A stretch of DNA of 64,000 bases, taken from NCBI GenBank assembly GCA_964631565.1, contig CAZVYJ010000001.1:55471-119470 (forward strand), given 5' to 3'. Shown here piece by piece: positions 50,118-59,800 of this stretch. Source of the DNA: CAZVYJ01 sp964631565 (GTDB lineage Bacteria > Planctomycetota > Phycisphaerae > SM23-33). Each line of letters opens with the position of its first letter. Position 1 is the stretch's first letter. The position numbers and the translations under genes are program-made. The notes below the pieces were generated by a model. It searched no databases. It worked only from the letters and a program-made list of their open reading frames with translations, and was not told the origin of the DNA.

Positions 50118-52805
50118 TTGGCACATGCACAGGATTATTCGGTAGAGACGATAAAGCAGCTCGAGAGCGAGTTCCGCCGCGCCGAGCTGCTGCGTCCGAT
50201 GAAAACAGAGTGTTACGACGCCGGCGACGAGCTTGTTTACAGCGTTCGCGGTGTCGTTCCGGCCCGGCCGGCCGAGGTTCGCCTTCGGATAGAAAAATTT
50301 GTCGGCGGCGGGTTCGCCGGTCAGGTTTATCGTGTCGAAGTGCTTGAAATCGATGCACCCGACGGCCCGATAGCCGGCCTGGAGGTCGGCGGGTTCTACG
50401 CGATGAAAATTCTCATCCCGCCCAGCCGCTTCTCGCGGTTCTTCCGCGACGCGGTATATCAGGCCGGTTTCCAGTCGCCGTTCGCTCTGCAGGTCAATCC
50501 CGCGGCAGCACGGGCCGGGGCGCTGTGGCAGAAATTCATACGGCGAGGCGCCGCCATACGTTTCGGCGACGAGCGGGCCGTCGTGGACATACTGGCGACG
50601 TTCGTCGACGAGCGACTGGGAAGCTGCGGCGAACTGAGCGAGTGGGTGGACGGCCGAAACTGGGCGTTCGAGGTTAACGACCGACTGGACCTGCTGAAAA
50701 AATGGTGCCGAGGCAGAATAGATGATGCCGCCGGGGTCGGTTCGCCCGAATATTGCGCCAAGAAAAAGTTCATGGCCGACGTCGTGAAACTGTTTCACGA
50801 CATGGGCGCGCCGGAACTCGCCCGCCAGTACGAATGGTCCACATGCAAGAGCCAGCCGAACGTCATGAAGCGCCGCGACTCGAGCGGCGGGGCGGCCGAT
50901 GGCCTGGTCGCGGTGGATTTCCGCGCAGGGCTGGCGCTGCTGCCTTACCTGCCGATGAGCCCCGGCGATGTGAAGCTCATCTTCAAGGGCATCTTTCGCG
51001 GGTCGCTGGTGCAGTTCGACCGGGGCAACCTGGACAAGCTGCGGCGCTTCATCGACGCCAACAGCGAGAAGTTCGCCGACATGCAGGACGCCTTTACCGA
51101 ACTGGTGTTCGCCGAGCGGGAATACCGCAAGTCGCAGATTGACATTACGCACAACCACCTGCACCTGCTTGAGCCGGATCGGTGGAGCAAGATATCGCAT
51201 GGCGAGATTTCGGCCGCCGAAGTCAGCGGCCGCGCCGACAGGCATTTCGCCGCGAAGCTTCGTTTGAGCAAAACGAAGACGGCATTGTTCGTCGGTCTGA
51301 ATGTATTCTCGCATCTGCTCGTCTCAGCCGGCATGCTCGTTGCGACGTATGTCGGTCTGGCCGCGCTTTGGGCCCTTATCGGGAAATTCGTCCCGCAGGT
51401 CGCCGTTGACTTGCCGATATTGTGGCCGGCGGGCCTGGCGATCATGCTGCTGGCCGTTCTGCCGGGCGTCATCGGCGGGCTGCTGAAATTCTGGGGTCGG
51501 TCAGACTACAGGGCGCATTTTTTCAAGGCGTTGACAAACCCCGGGTACTTATTCAGGACGTTCCGCGCGAAACTGGCTGAAAGGCTGATAGCCTGGCATC
51601 GCAAAGGTCGGGTCAGCGGCGAGGGCGCGTTGAAGCTGATGGCCAGTCCGCTGAAATTCTGGCTGCAGTGGCCGCTGTCGCTGCTGCCGGCCGGGATGCA
51701 CCGCTTCTGCGTGGACAGTAAATTTCGAGCCGAGCGGCTGCATTTCATCTTCGTCCGCCCGATAAAACTTTACTTCAACGCCGACGCCCGCGAGCAGTGG
51801 CTGCTCGAGATGGTGGCCGAGGGCGAGAAGCGTCACATGCTGACGGCCTCCGACGCGGAGACCATACGCTCGCGGATGAAGGAGCCGTTCATCCAGAAAT
51901 ATCTCAAGAGTCTGGCCGTCCACGTCTGCACGCTGCCTGTCACGCAGATGGTCTCGGTGACGGTGGCGATATGGTACAAGGTCTCGCACGGCCTGTCCTG
52001 GGGCGAGGCATGGGACGAGATGCTCCTGATTCTGGCGGTATTCCAGATTACACCGATATCGCCCGGCTCGCTGGTTCGCGGATTGTACGTGGTATACCTG
52101 GTGGTCAAAGAACGCGATTTCAAGAACTACAACATCGCGGTGTTCCTGGGCTTCTTCAAATACATCGGCTACCTCGCGTTCCCGATACAAATGGCGTACC
52201 GCTATCCGGTGCTGGCCCGCTTCATGGCCGGCCACTGGGCGACAGGAGCGGTGCATGTCGTGCCTGTCTTCGGCGAGCACGGCGCTCTGCTGGAGCACAA
52301 GGTTTTCGACTGGTTCTACAATTTGCCGCTGACCATTCGCGGCCGCATGAAGCGGCGGGGCGAGTTCCGCTCGTCGCTCAAAGTGCGCAACTGGCCTATT
52401 GCGCCGGTGGCGGCTGCCGGCCTGGCGATGTTCACGGGCGGGCTGCTGGCATGCAACTCGATATGGTCAGCCGTGCCGACGTTCGGCGACATCTGGCCGC
52501 TGGACATCCTGATTTCGGCGGTCATGGGCGCCTGCGTTACGATATTCGCCGGCGGGGCGAAGTTCCAGCGGCGGGTCATACTGGCGGCCGTCTGCGGAGT
52601 GGCCGTCGGCGTGATTTATCCGATAGTCGAGATTCTCGTGAGAGTTCATGCCGCCGGCGAGAACATTGCCGGCTGGGACGCCGTTGCGTTTTATTTCGAC
52701 GGGAAAGGCTGGTCTGTGTTCATCGTCGGCCTGTTTACGTCGCTTGCGGCGATACTCACCGAAATAAACCTGCCGGAAGTTAAAAAAACAGGATCGAGTC
52801 GATAG
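50118..52805 (+). CDS. Protein-kinase-like multi-spanning membrane protein
   Basis: The frame is open from 49845, but that overlaps addB; a TTG at 50118 with AGGAG seven bases before it is the best start (895 residues). Residues about 55-100 read as a kinase N-lobe: Gly-rich loop FVGGGFAGQVY (61-71) and Lys of FYAMKI (97). At 243-250 CKSQPNVM looks like the catalytic loop, with Asn 248 in place but Cys at the usual catalytic Asp position, and VAVDFRAG (265-271) like the metal-binding Asp. From about 400 there are about ten hydrophobic segments, with long loops rich in Arg, ending in four helices. The nearest pattern is ABC1/UbiB-type atypical kinases, but the match is weak. I cannot name a function. 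It stands alone, divergent from addB. Confidence 0.6.
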   Translation: MAHAQDYSVETIKQLESEFRRAELLRPMKTECYDAGDELVYSVRGVVPARPAEVRLRIEKFVGGGFAGQVYRVEVLEIDAPDGPIAGLEVGGFYAMKILIPPSRFSRFFRDAVYQAGFQSPFALQVNPAAARAGALWQKFIRRGAAIRFGDERAVVDILATFVDERLGSCGELSEWVDGRNWAFEVNDRLDLLKKWCRGRIDDAAGVGSPEYCAKKKFMADVVKLFHDMGAPELARQYEWSTCKSQPNVMKRRDSSGGAADGLVAVDFRAGLALLPYLPMSPGDVKLIFKGIFRGSLVQFDRGNLDKLRRFIDANSEKFADMQDAFTELVFAEREYRKSQIDITHNHLHLLEPDRWSKISHGEISAAEVSGRADRHFAAKLRLSKTKTALFVGLNVFSHLLVSAGMLVATYVGLAALWALIGKFVPQVAVDLPILWPAGLAIMLLAVLPGVIGGLLKFWGRSDYRAHFFKALTNPGYLFRTFRAKLAERLIAWHRKGRVSGEGALKLMASPLKFWLQWPLSLLPAGMHRFCVDSKFRAERLHFIFVRPIKLYFNADAREQWLLEMVAEGEKRHMLTASDAETIRSRMKEPFIQKYLKSLAVHVCTLPVTQMVSVTVAIWYKVSHGLSWGEAWDEMLLILAVFQITPISPGSLVRGLYVVYLVVKERDFKNYNIAVFLGFFKYIGYLAFPIQMAYRYPVLARFMAGHWATGAVHVVPVFGEHGALLEHKVFDWFYNLPLTIRGRMKRRGEFRSSLKVRNWPIAPVAAAGLAMFTGGLLACNSIWSAVPTFGDIWPLDILISAVMGACVTIFAGGAKFQRRVILAAVCGVAVGVIYPIVEILVRVHAAGENIAGWDAVAFYFDGKGWSVFIVGLFTSLAAILTEINLPEVKKTGSSR

Positions 52806-53028
52806 GGAACAAAGAGTTACTCAATTGTGCTTGCGGCGTAATTGTCCCCTTGCTTGTGGCTTGCCCCCCGAAAGCTGATCCAGGTTGAGTGAGAGTCTCA
52901 GCCGACCATTAAGGTTGGAAGGAGAAGCTATGAAGTGAGCCATCTCCTGTTCTGAAGCTGATTTAATCCACAAATACGCGGTTTTCTCGCATTATTGCAT
53001 ATAATTCCCTGAGCAGAAAAAGGTTCTG
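52806..53028. other. Structured-looking intergenic region before the Cus-type operon
   Basis: No gene is supported. Small hairpins follow one another: GGTTGA/TCAGCC (about 52882-52902), GACC-ATTAA-GGTT (about 52904-52916) and GGAGA/TCTCC (about 52920-52948). An AAGGAGAAGCTATG sequence opens a two-codon frame only. It may be a small RNA, a leader or mobile-element debris; I could not identify it. Confidence 0.35.
53000..53005 (+). promoter_or_regulatory. Consensus -10 box TATAAT before the Cus-type operon
   Basis: A perfect TATAAT stands 70 bases before the tolC-like ATG. No good -35 (nearest GCGGTT at a 16-base spacing), which would fit an activator-dependent promoter. Confidence 0.45.
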
Positions 53029-53076
53029 TTGCCGAAGAACAATATAGGCATACAAGACTGGAAAAGGGTGAACATC

Positions 53077-54489
53077 ATGACTCGACGGAACATTCTGTCG
53101 GCATTCTTGTCTTTCTGCGCAGTCTGGCTGATATCAACTGCAGGATGCGATCAGCAAGAAACCTGGAATCCCAATATTTACCAAACTTATGCAGCGAGAA
53201 CACCAGCAGCCGGTTCACCTAGTAAAGAATCGCCTGCTGAACAACCGCCGAAACTGGGCGAGGATTCGGGTTTATCTGATTACCTAGCTTATGCCGCGAT
53301 GAATAATCCGGGCCTGGAGGCAGCGTTCAATCAGTGGAAGGCTGCACTCGAGCGGATACCTCAGATGAAGGCGCTTCCCGACCCCCGTTTTACGTATCGT
53401 TATTTTATTAAGGAAGTGGAAACGCGGGTCGGTCCCCAGAGGCAAGCCTTCGAACTGTCGCAGACCTTTCCATGGTTCGGCAAGCTGAAACTTCGTGGAG
53501 ATGCCGCATTCGAGGCTTCCGAAGCGGAGAGACATCGTTACAACGCCAGGAAACTCGCGTTATTTCGCGAAGTCAAGGACGCGTATTACGAATACTACTA
53601 TCTGGGGCGTGCTGTAAGTGTTGTCGAAGACAATATCAAGCTGCTCCAGAACGTCGAAAAAGTGCTGTTGGCCAAGTACAGGACCGCTGAAGCGGGCCAT
53701 TCCGAACTTATCCGGATTCAAGTCGAGCTTGGGAAACTCGATGACCATCTCCGATCGCTTAAGGATCTGCGAGAGCCGACTGTCGCACGCCTGAACGCAG
53801 CGATGAACCGCGACTCGGGTGAACCTCTTCCCTGGCCGAAGAAGATTGACGACATCGACGTTTCGATCACCGATGAGGAACTGCTTGCCTGGCTGCAGCA
53901 TGCCAACCCTGAGATACTGGCACTGGATTCTGAAACCGCCCAGTGGGATCGCGAAACAGAACTGGTGAAGAAGGAATATTTTCCGGATGTTACGCTGGGT
54001 ATAAACTATATCGACACGGCGCACGCAACCGGCGGGATGCACCCGAGCGATGACGGAAAAGATGCGATTATAGCCATGGTGTCCGTAAACATACCAATCT
54101 GGTGGGACAAGCTGAATGCCGGCGTCAGAGAGGCGCAACATCGCAGGATTGCAGCGATGCATCGCAAAGTCGAGACGACCAACACGCTCAGTGCCGCGCT
54201 CAAACTTGCGTCGTATCGTTTCCGCGACGCGAATCGGAAACTCAGCCTTTATCGCGACTCGCTGATTCCCAAGGCGAAGGAATCCATGATGGCTACGGAC
54301 ACGGCTTTTCGGGCGGGCAAAGCTTCATTCATGGACCTGATCGACGCACAGCGCATTCTTCTCGAATTCGAACTGACATACGAACGGGCATTGACGAACA
54401 AGGCCCAGAGATTGGCCGAGCTTGAAAGCCTGACCGCACAGGAATTCTCGAACACTGGTCAGTCTGTGGCGGCTGCAAACCCGAACTGA
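53077..54489 (+). CDS. cusC: CusC/TolC-type outer membrane efflux lipoprotein
   Basis: I take the ATG at 53077 (470 residues), which gives a lipoprotein signal: MTRRN, hydrophobic AFLSFCAVWLIS, lipobox S-T-A-G-C at about residues 18-22. The mature chain has the alternating long helices of OEP/TolC proteins (PF02321 twice): FNQWKAALERIPQMKALPDPRFTY, FELSQTFPWFGKLKLRGDAA, and the second half EYFPDVTLGINY through AFRAGKASFMDLIDAQR. It forms the channel across the outer membrane for the pump encoded downstream. About 105 bases separate it from the adaptor gene. Confidence 0.88.
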   Translation: MTRRNILSAFLSFCAVWLISTAGCDQQETWNPNIYQTYAARTPAAGSPSKESPAEQPPKLGEDSGLSDYLAYAAMNNPGLEAAFNQWKAALERIPQMKALPDPRFTYRYFIKEVETRVGPQRQAFELSQTFPWFGKLKLRGDAAFEASEAERHRYNARKLALFREVKDAYYEYYYLGRAVSVVEDNIKLLQNVEKVLLAKYRTAEAGHSELIRIQVELGKLDDHLRSLKDLREPTVARLNAAMNRDSGEPLPWPKKIDDIDVSITDEELLAWLQHANPEILALDSETAQWDRETELVKKEYFPDVTLGINYIDTAHATGGMHPSDDGKDAIIAMVSVNIPIWWDKLNAGVREAQHRRIAAMHRKVETTNTLSAALKLASYRFRDANRKLSLYRDSLIPKAKESMMATDTAFRAGKASFMDLIDAQRILLEFELTYERALTNKAQRLAELESLTAQEFSNTGQSVAAANPN

Positions 54490-54595
54490 CAAATACTGCT
54501 TGTTCTTAATACAATCAGGCCTTCGATTTCGCCTGGCATACCGGTTTTGATTACTGCAGGGTTTGTACTGACCTGCAAAAAACGAGGTAGCAATC

Positions 54596-56899
54596 ATGAA
54601 AGAACGCACCGCGCGAATTATCGGATATCTCCAGAAAACAACCCGGCTATGGGTGCTGCTTTTGGCGATAATTGTCTGTCTTATGGTGGGGTATATGCTA
54701 AGGGGCGCATTCAGCTCCACTGCGGATAGGCAAGCAGCCGCCAGTGGACATGAAAATACTGCACATTTATGGACCTGCTCCATGCATCCGCAGATAAGGC
54801 TGCCCAAGCCAGGCAACTGCCCCATCTGCGGTATGAAACTGATACCACTGGTGCTCAATAAGACAGAACCGATAAGCCTGCGCGAATTGGCTGTCAGTAA
54901 AGACGCCGAAGCACTGATGAACATCCAGACCATGCCGGTCGAACGGAAGTTCGTCGAAGCAAATGTGCGAATGGTGGGCAAAATCGATTACGATGAAACC
55001 CTCATTAAATATATCACGGCGTGGGTGCCCGGCCGGCTGGACAGGCTCTTTGTGGACTACACGGGTGTCCCGGTAAAAGATGGCGACCACATGGTATCTA
55101 TGTACAGCCCCGACCTGCTCAGCGCCCAGGAGGAACTGCTGCAGGCGCTGGAAACCGTAAAAAACCTCAAGGAAAGCGACAGCGATATTATTCGTGAGAC
55201 ATCTGAGGCGACGCTCGCGGCTGTACGCGACAAGCTTCGCCTCTGGGGGCTCAGGCCTGAGCAGATTGCGGAGATCGAGAAGCGGGGAACAGCTTCAGAT
55301 CATGTGACGATCTACGCGCCGATCGGCGGCATCGTTATCCACAAAAACGTCCAGGAAGGCATGTATGTAACTACAGGTACGAAAATTTACACCATTGCCG
55401 ATTTGTCTAAGGTATGGGTTCGCCTGGATGCTTACGAGTCGGACCTGATGTGGCTTCGCTACGGCCAGCAGGTGGAGTTTACTACTGAGGCATATCCCGG
55501 AGAACGTTTCGTCGGAACTATTGCATTTATCGACCCGACGCTCACCCAGACGACCCGAACAGTCAAAGTGCGGGTGAATGCCGACAATTCCAGAATGATG
55601 CTTAAACCGGGAATGTTTGTGCGGGCTGTGGTGAAGGCGGAGGTCGCATCTGGCGGCAAAGTGATGTCTGAGGCGCTTGCGGGCAAATGGATATGCCCCA
55701 TGCATCCCGGCGTAATAAAAGACAGTGCCGGCGATTGCGATATTTGCGACATGCCGCTCGTGCGGACCGAGACGCTGGGTTATCTCGGCGTGGATGTGAA
55801 AAAAGCTGACAAGCCGCTGGTGATACCGGCTTCATCTGCTCTGGTAACAGGCACCCGCGCCATCGTGTATGTAAAAGTTCCGGACCAGCAAACGCCTACT
55901 TTCGTCGGGCGGCAAATCGTTCTCGGGCCGAGGGCGGGCGATTATTACATTGTGCGTCACGGCCTGTCCGAGGGCGAACTGGTTGTGACAAGAGGCAATT
56001 TCAAGATCGATGCCGAGTTACAAATCCAGGCCAGCCCCAGCATGATGACGCCCGAAGGCGGCGGCAGCGACATGAATGTGGAACTTCCGCCGGTCACGGC
56101 GATGCAATTGCAGGCTGTTTTTGCAGCCGGCGGAAAAGTAAACGATGCAGTGACGGCTGGCGATTTCGACGCCGCCATTTCGGCGTTCGCCGCACTGCAG
56201 GGTAAGGTGGAGGCTGTCAAAACGGACAATCTGCAGGACCGCACCAGGCTGCTCTGGGGCGAGTATTCGATGTTCCTGACGAACGACGCCGTTGAAGGCA
56301 AGGACGCCAAGAGCATGGAGTCGGTAAAGCAGACGGCGAAATTGATGAATGAGCATCTTGCTTCGATGAAGTCCAAATTCAGTCTCGACCGCGAGGAGAA
56401 ATCTCCCACGCCCGCTCCGGTCAATTCGGAATTCCGCAAACAGTTTACAGGCGTCGCGCAGAAATATCTGGCCATGCAGGAATCGCTGGCTGGAGATGAT
56501 TTCAAAAACGCATCGGATGCGGCCCGGGAAATGAATGAAGCTGTCGTTGCCGTCGATATGGAGCTTCTGCAGGGCGACGATCATATGGCCTGGATGAAAA
56601 CGTCAGGCGAGCTTAAGAAAATACTTGCCGATGCGGCGAAGGCGGAAGACATCGAATCTTTGCGCAAGCAATTCGCCCTGCTCTCGGAGGAGACGGCTGT
56701 AGCAGCGAAGCGGTTCGGCCCACTCGGCATTTCCCTGTATCAGTTCAAATGCCCGATGGCGTTCAATAATCGCGGCGCTACGTGGCTCCAGACAGATGAC
56801 AAGACGCACAATCCCTACTTCGGAGCGACAATGCCCGGGTGCGGCGAAGTGATTCAGATTTTGCCGGGCGATGAGAAAAAGGGAGATTCAGATGAATAA
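54596..56899 (+). CDS. cusB: CusB-type RND periplasmic adaptor with two heavy-metal-binding domains and C-terminal DUF3347 parts
   Basis: A 767-residue adaptor, about twice the usual length. One N-terminal membrane anchor (about residues 18-37) is followed by WTCSMHPQIRLPKPGNCPICGM (motif at about 59-81, here given as CSMHP and CPICGM), the YHS-like heavy-metal-binding domain. The hairpin-lipoyl-barrel core comes next (VPGRLDRLFVDYTGVPVKDG; VTIYAPIGGIVIHKNVQEGMYV; VRLDAYESDLMWLRYGQ). A second metal domain (CPMHPGVIKDSAGDCDICDMPL) lies inside, about 360-385. The last 250 residues are two helical DUF3347-like units and end with LYQFKCPMAFNNRGATWLQ and a Cys-Gly. It binds copper or silver and links CusA to CusC. 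It overlaps cusA by eight bases. Confidence 0.9.
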   Translation: MKERTARIIGYLQKTTRLWVLLLAIIVCLMVGYMLRGAFSSTADRQAAASGHENTAHLWTCSMHPQIRLPKPGNCPICGMKLIPLVLNKTEPISLRELAVSKDAEALMNIQTMPVERKFVEANVRMVGKIDYDETLIKYITAWVPGRLDRLFVDYTGVPVKDGDHMVSMYSPDLLSAQEELLQALETVKNLKESDSDIIRETSEATLAAVRDKLRLWGLRPEQIAEIEKRGTASDHVTIYAPIGGIVIHKNVQEGMYVTTGTKIYTIADLSKVWVRLDAYESDLMWLRYGQQVEFTTEAYPGERFVGTIAFIDPTLTQTTRTVKVRVNADNSRMMLKPGMFVRAVVKAEVASGGKVMSEALAGKWICPMHPGVIKDSAGDCDICDMPLVRTETLGYLGVDVKKADKPLVIPASSALVTGTRAIVYVKVPDQQTPTFVGRQIVLGPRAGDYYIVRHGLSEGELVVTRGNFKIDAELQIQASPSMMTPEGGGSDMNVELPPVTAMQLQAVFAAGGKVNDAVTAGDFDAAISAFAALQGKVEAVKTDNLQDRTRLLWGEYSMFLTNDAVEGKDAKSMESVKQTAKLMNEHLASMKSKFSLDREEKSPTPAPVNSEFRKQFTGVAQKYLAMQESLAGDDFKNASDAAREMNEAVVAVDMELLQGDDHMAWMKTSGELKKILADAAKAEDIESLRKQFALLSEETAVAAKRFGPLGISLYQFKCPMAFNNRGATWLQTDDKTHNPYFGATMPGCGEVIQILPGDEKKGDSDE

Positions 56900-59800
56900 C
56901 GAATCGCCTTTTGAACAGACCCCGGAGCAGCGGTCAATAATCGGCAGACTCATCGGTTTCTGCATAAACAACAAACTTGTAGTAGCCCTGTTTGTGCTGG
57001 CGGCGGTTGCGGTCGGAATATATTTCGCACCGTTCGACTGGGATACAGGCGATATCGAACGAAATCCCGTCGCCACAGACGCTATTCCGGATATCGGAGA
57101 GAATCAGCAGATAGTCTTCACCGAATGGCCGGGCCGTTCGCCGCAGGATGTCGAGGACCAGATTACATACCCGCTGACTGTTTCGCTGCTGGGAATAGAC
57201 GGTGTAAAGACAATCCGCAGTTATTCGTTTTTCGGTTTTTCGACGATTTATATTATTTTCGAGGAAGGCAGGGATTTTGGCTGGGCCCGCACTGAGGTAA
57301 GCCAAAAGCTCCAGAGTATTCCCGCCGACCAACTTCCGGAAGGCGTTCAGCCTCTGCAGGGGCCGGAAGCGACTGCACTGGGGCAGATATACTGGTATAC
57401 GCTTGAAGGTCGCGACCCGGCCGGCAACCCGATAGGCGGCTGGGATCTTGAAGAACTTCGCACGATCCAGGACTGGTATGTGAAGTACTGGCTGCTTTCG
57501 GCCAGCGGTGTCGCCGAGGTTGCATCCGTGGGCGGTTACGTCCGCGAGTACCAGGTCGATGTCGACCCCGACGCCATGCGTGCATACGGCGTTACGCTGA
57601 CTGACGTGTTCAACGCCGTAAAGGCATCCAATATCGATGTCGGAGCCAAGACGCTCGAACTCAACAGGGTTGAATACTTCATCCGCGGCATCGGTTTCAT
57701 AAAAAACACTTCCGATATTGAAAACAGCGTTATCACTGTTCACGACAACGTGCCGGTCCTGATTAAAAACGTCGCCGCCGTGACGCTTGGCCCGGCCATG
57801 AGACGCGGCGCTCTGGATAAGGGCGGCGCACAGGCGGTTGGCGGCGTGGTTATCGCACAATACGGCGATAACCCCCTTAGAGTAATCAAGAACGTAAAAG
57901 AAAAGATTAAAGAGACGGCCGACTCGCTGCCGTCGAAAGCGGTAATTGATTTTTCCATGGTCACGCGAAGCGAGGCTGATGAGTTTGCGAAAAGTCACAA
58001 CTTCAAAGGCTTCAACGAGGCGGAAATCAATCAGGAGGGCTGGCTGGCTTACCTGCGATCGACTCCGCACGACCAGTGGCCGGAATGGGTAAACCTCAGC
58101 AAGGTTACGGTCATTCCGTTCTATGACCGCACCGGCCTGATATATGAAACGCTGGGCACTCTCAATGACGCCATCGCCCAGGAAATCATCATCACCATCA
58201 TAGTGATAATAGTGATGGTGATGCATCTTCGGAGCAGCATCGTCATCTCATTTACCCTTCCATTGACGGTGCTGATGTGCTTCATTGGAATGAAACTTTT
58301 CCACGTTGACGCCAATATCGTCGCGTTGTCCGGCATCGCAATAGCCATCGGCACGATAGTTGATATGGGCATCGTGGTCTGCGAGAACACGCTTCGCCAC
58401 CTGGAGCAGGCGCCGCCGGACGAGCCCCGGGCAGCTGTCGTCCATCGGGCTGCCAGCGAAGTGGGCGGAGCCGTCCTTACCGCGGTTATGACGACTATCG
58501 TCGGTTTTCTGCCGGTGTTTGCAATGACAGGCGCCTCGGGCAAACTCTTCAAGCCGCTTGCGTATACCAAAACCTTTGCTCTTGTAGCTTCGATTATCCT
58601 CGCCCTGACCTGCGTGCCGCCGGCTGCATACATGCTGTTCTGCGGGAAAATCTCCGGCAGGATACTGAGGAAGGTTCTGTTCACCATCGTTGGAATACTC
58701 GGCTTGGCGCTGGTTATTTACGGGCTGGTTCGGCTTTCTTTCCTTATCACCGCTTCCGGTTTTGCGATTTTACTGTTTGCGGCGCACGGCATGTTTAAAG
58801 ATCGAGTCCCGCCGCAGCTGGAACGGCTCGGACCATGGATCGCCAATTCCATCGTCGTGCTGCTTGTCGGTGTCCTGCTTACGAAATATTGGGAACCGCT
58901 CGGGCCGCAGCGAGGGCTTTTCAGGAACCTTATTTTCGTCGGCGTACTGATTGGGGCGCTGCTGGGCTTCTTCCATTTGTTCAGAAAGTTTTACTCTCCG
59001 ATTCTTAGCTGGTGCCTGGAGCACAAGCTGCTGTTTCTCTCTCTGCCGTTATTGATAATTGTTTTCGGTGCAACGGCCTGGCTTGGATTCGACAAGGTCT
59101 TTGCATTCGTTCCCAGGGCCGGTCAGGCTGTGGACATCGATCCGGGCGTCACTCGTTCGACCGCATTCTGGGTGTGGGCGAGCGAAAAATTTCCCGGCTG
59201 CGGCGAGGAATTCATGCCGCCGCTGGACGAGGGGTCCTACCTGTTCATGCCGACCACAATGGTTCACGCTTCGATCGGCGAGTCGCTAGATATAATCTCC
59301 AAGCAGGACATGGCGTTTCAGGCCATTCCGGAAATCGATTCCGTTGTCGGCAAACTTGGCCGGGCTGAAACGTCTCTGGACCCTGCCCCGATTTCGATGA
59401 TTGAAACTGTTGTTAATTACAACCCGGAATACATTGCCGACAAAGACGGCCGCCGCGTCAATTTCAGATACAGTTCCGAAGGCATCTCGCTGTTCTGCGA
59501 TGAACATGGCCAGCCGGTACTCGCCCCCGACGGAAAGCCGTATTATGTGCGAGGACATTTTATTCGTGATGAAGAAGGCAGACTTATTCCGGACTCGTCC
59601 GGCCAGCCGTTCCGTCTCTGGCGCCCGCCGCTTGACCCGGCAATAAATAAAGGACGCGAAGCCTGGGCCGGAATCAAAACACCCGACGATATCTGGAATG
59701 AAATTGTCGCAGCCGGCAAAATTCCCGGCACCACGTCGGCGCCCAAGCTTCAGCCGATTGCCGCCCGCATAGTAATGCTTCAAAGCGGCATGCGTGCGCC

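Noticed and set aside
49854..51314. 486-codon minus-strand frame opposite the kinase-like gene
   Set aside because: Antisense shadow; the plus strand carries the conserved kinase-like motifs and membrane helices.
52920..52940. Mini-ORF after AAGGAGAAGCT
   Set aside because: It stops after two codons (ATG AAG TGA); no product is expected.
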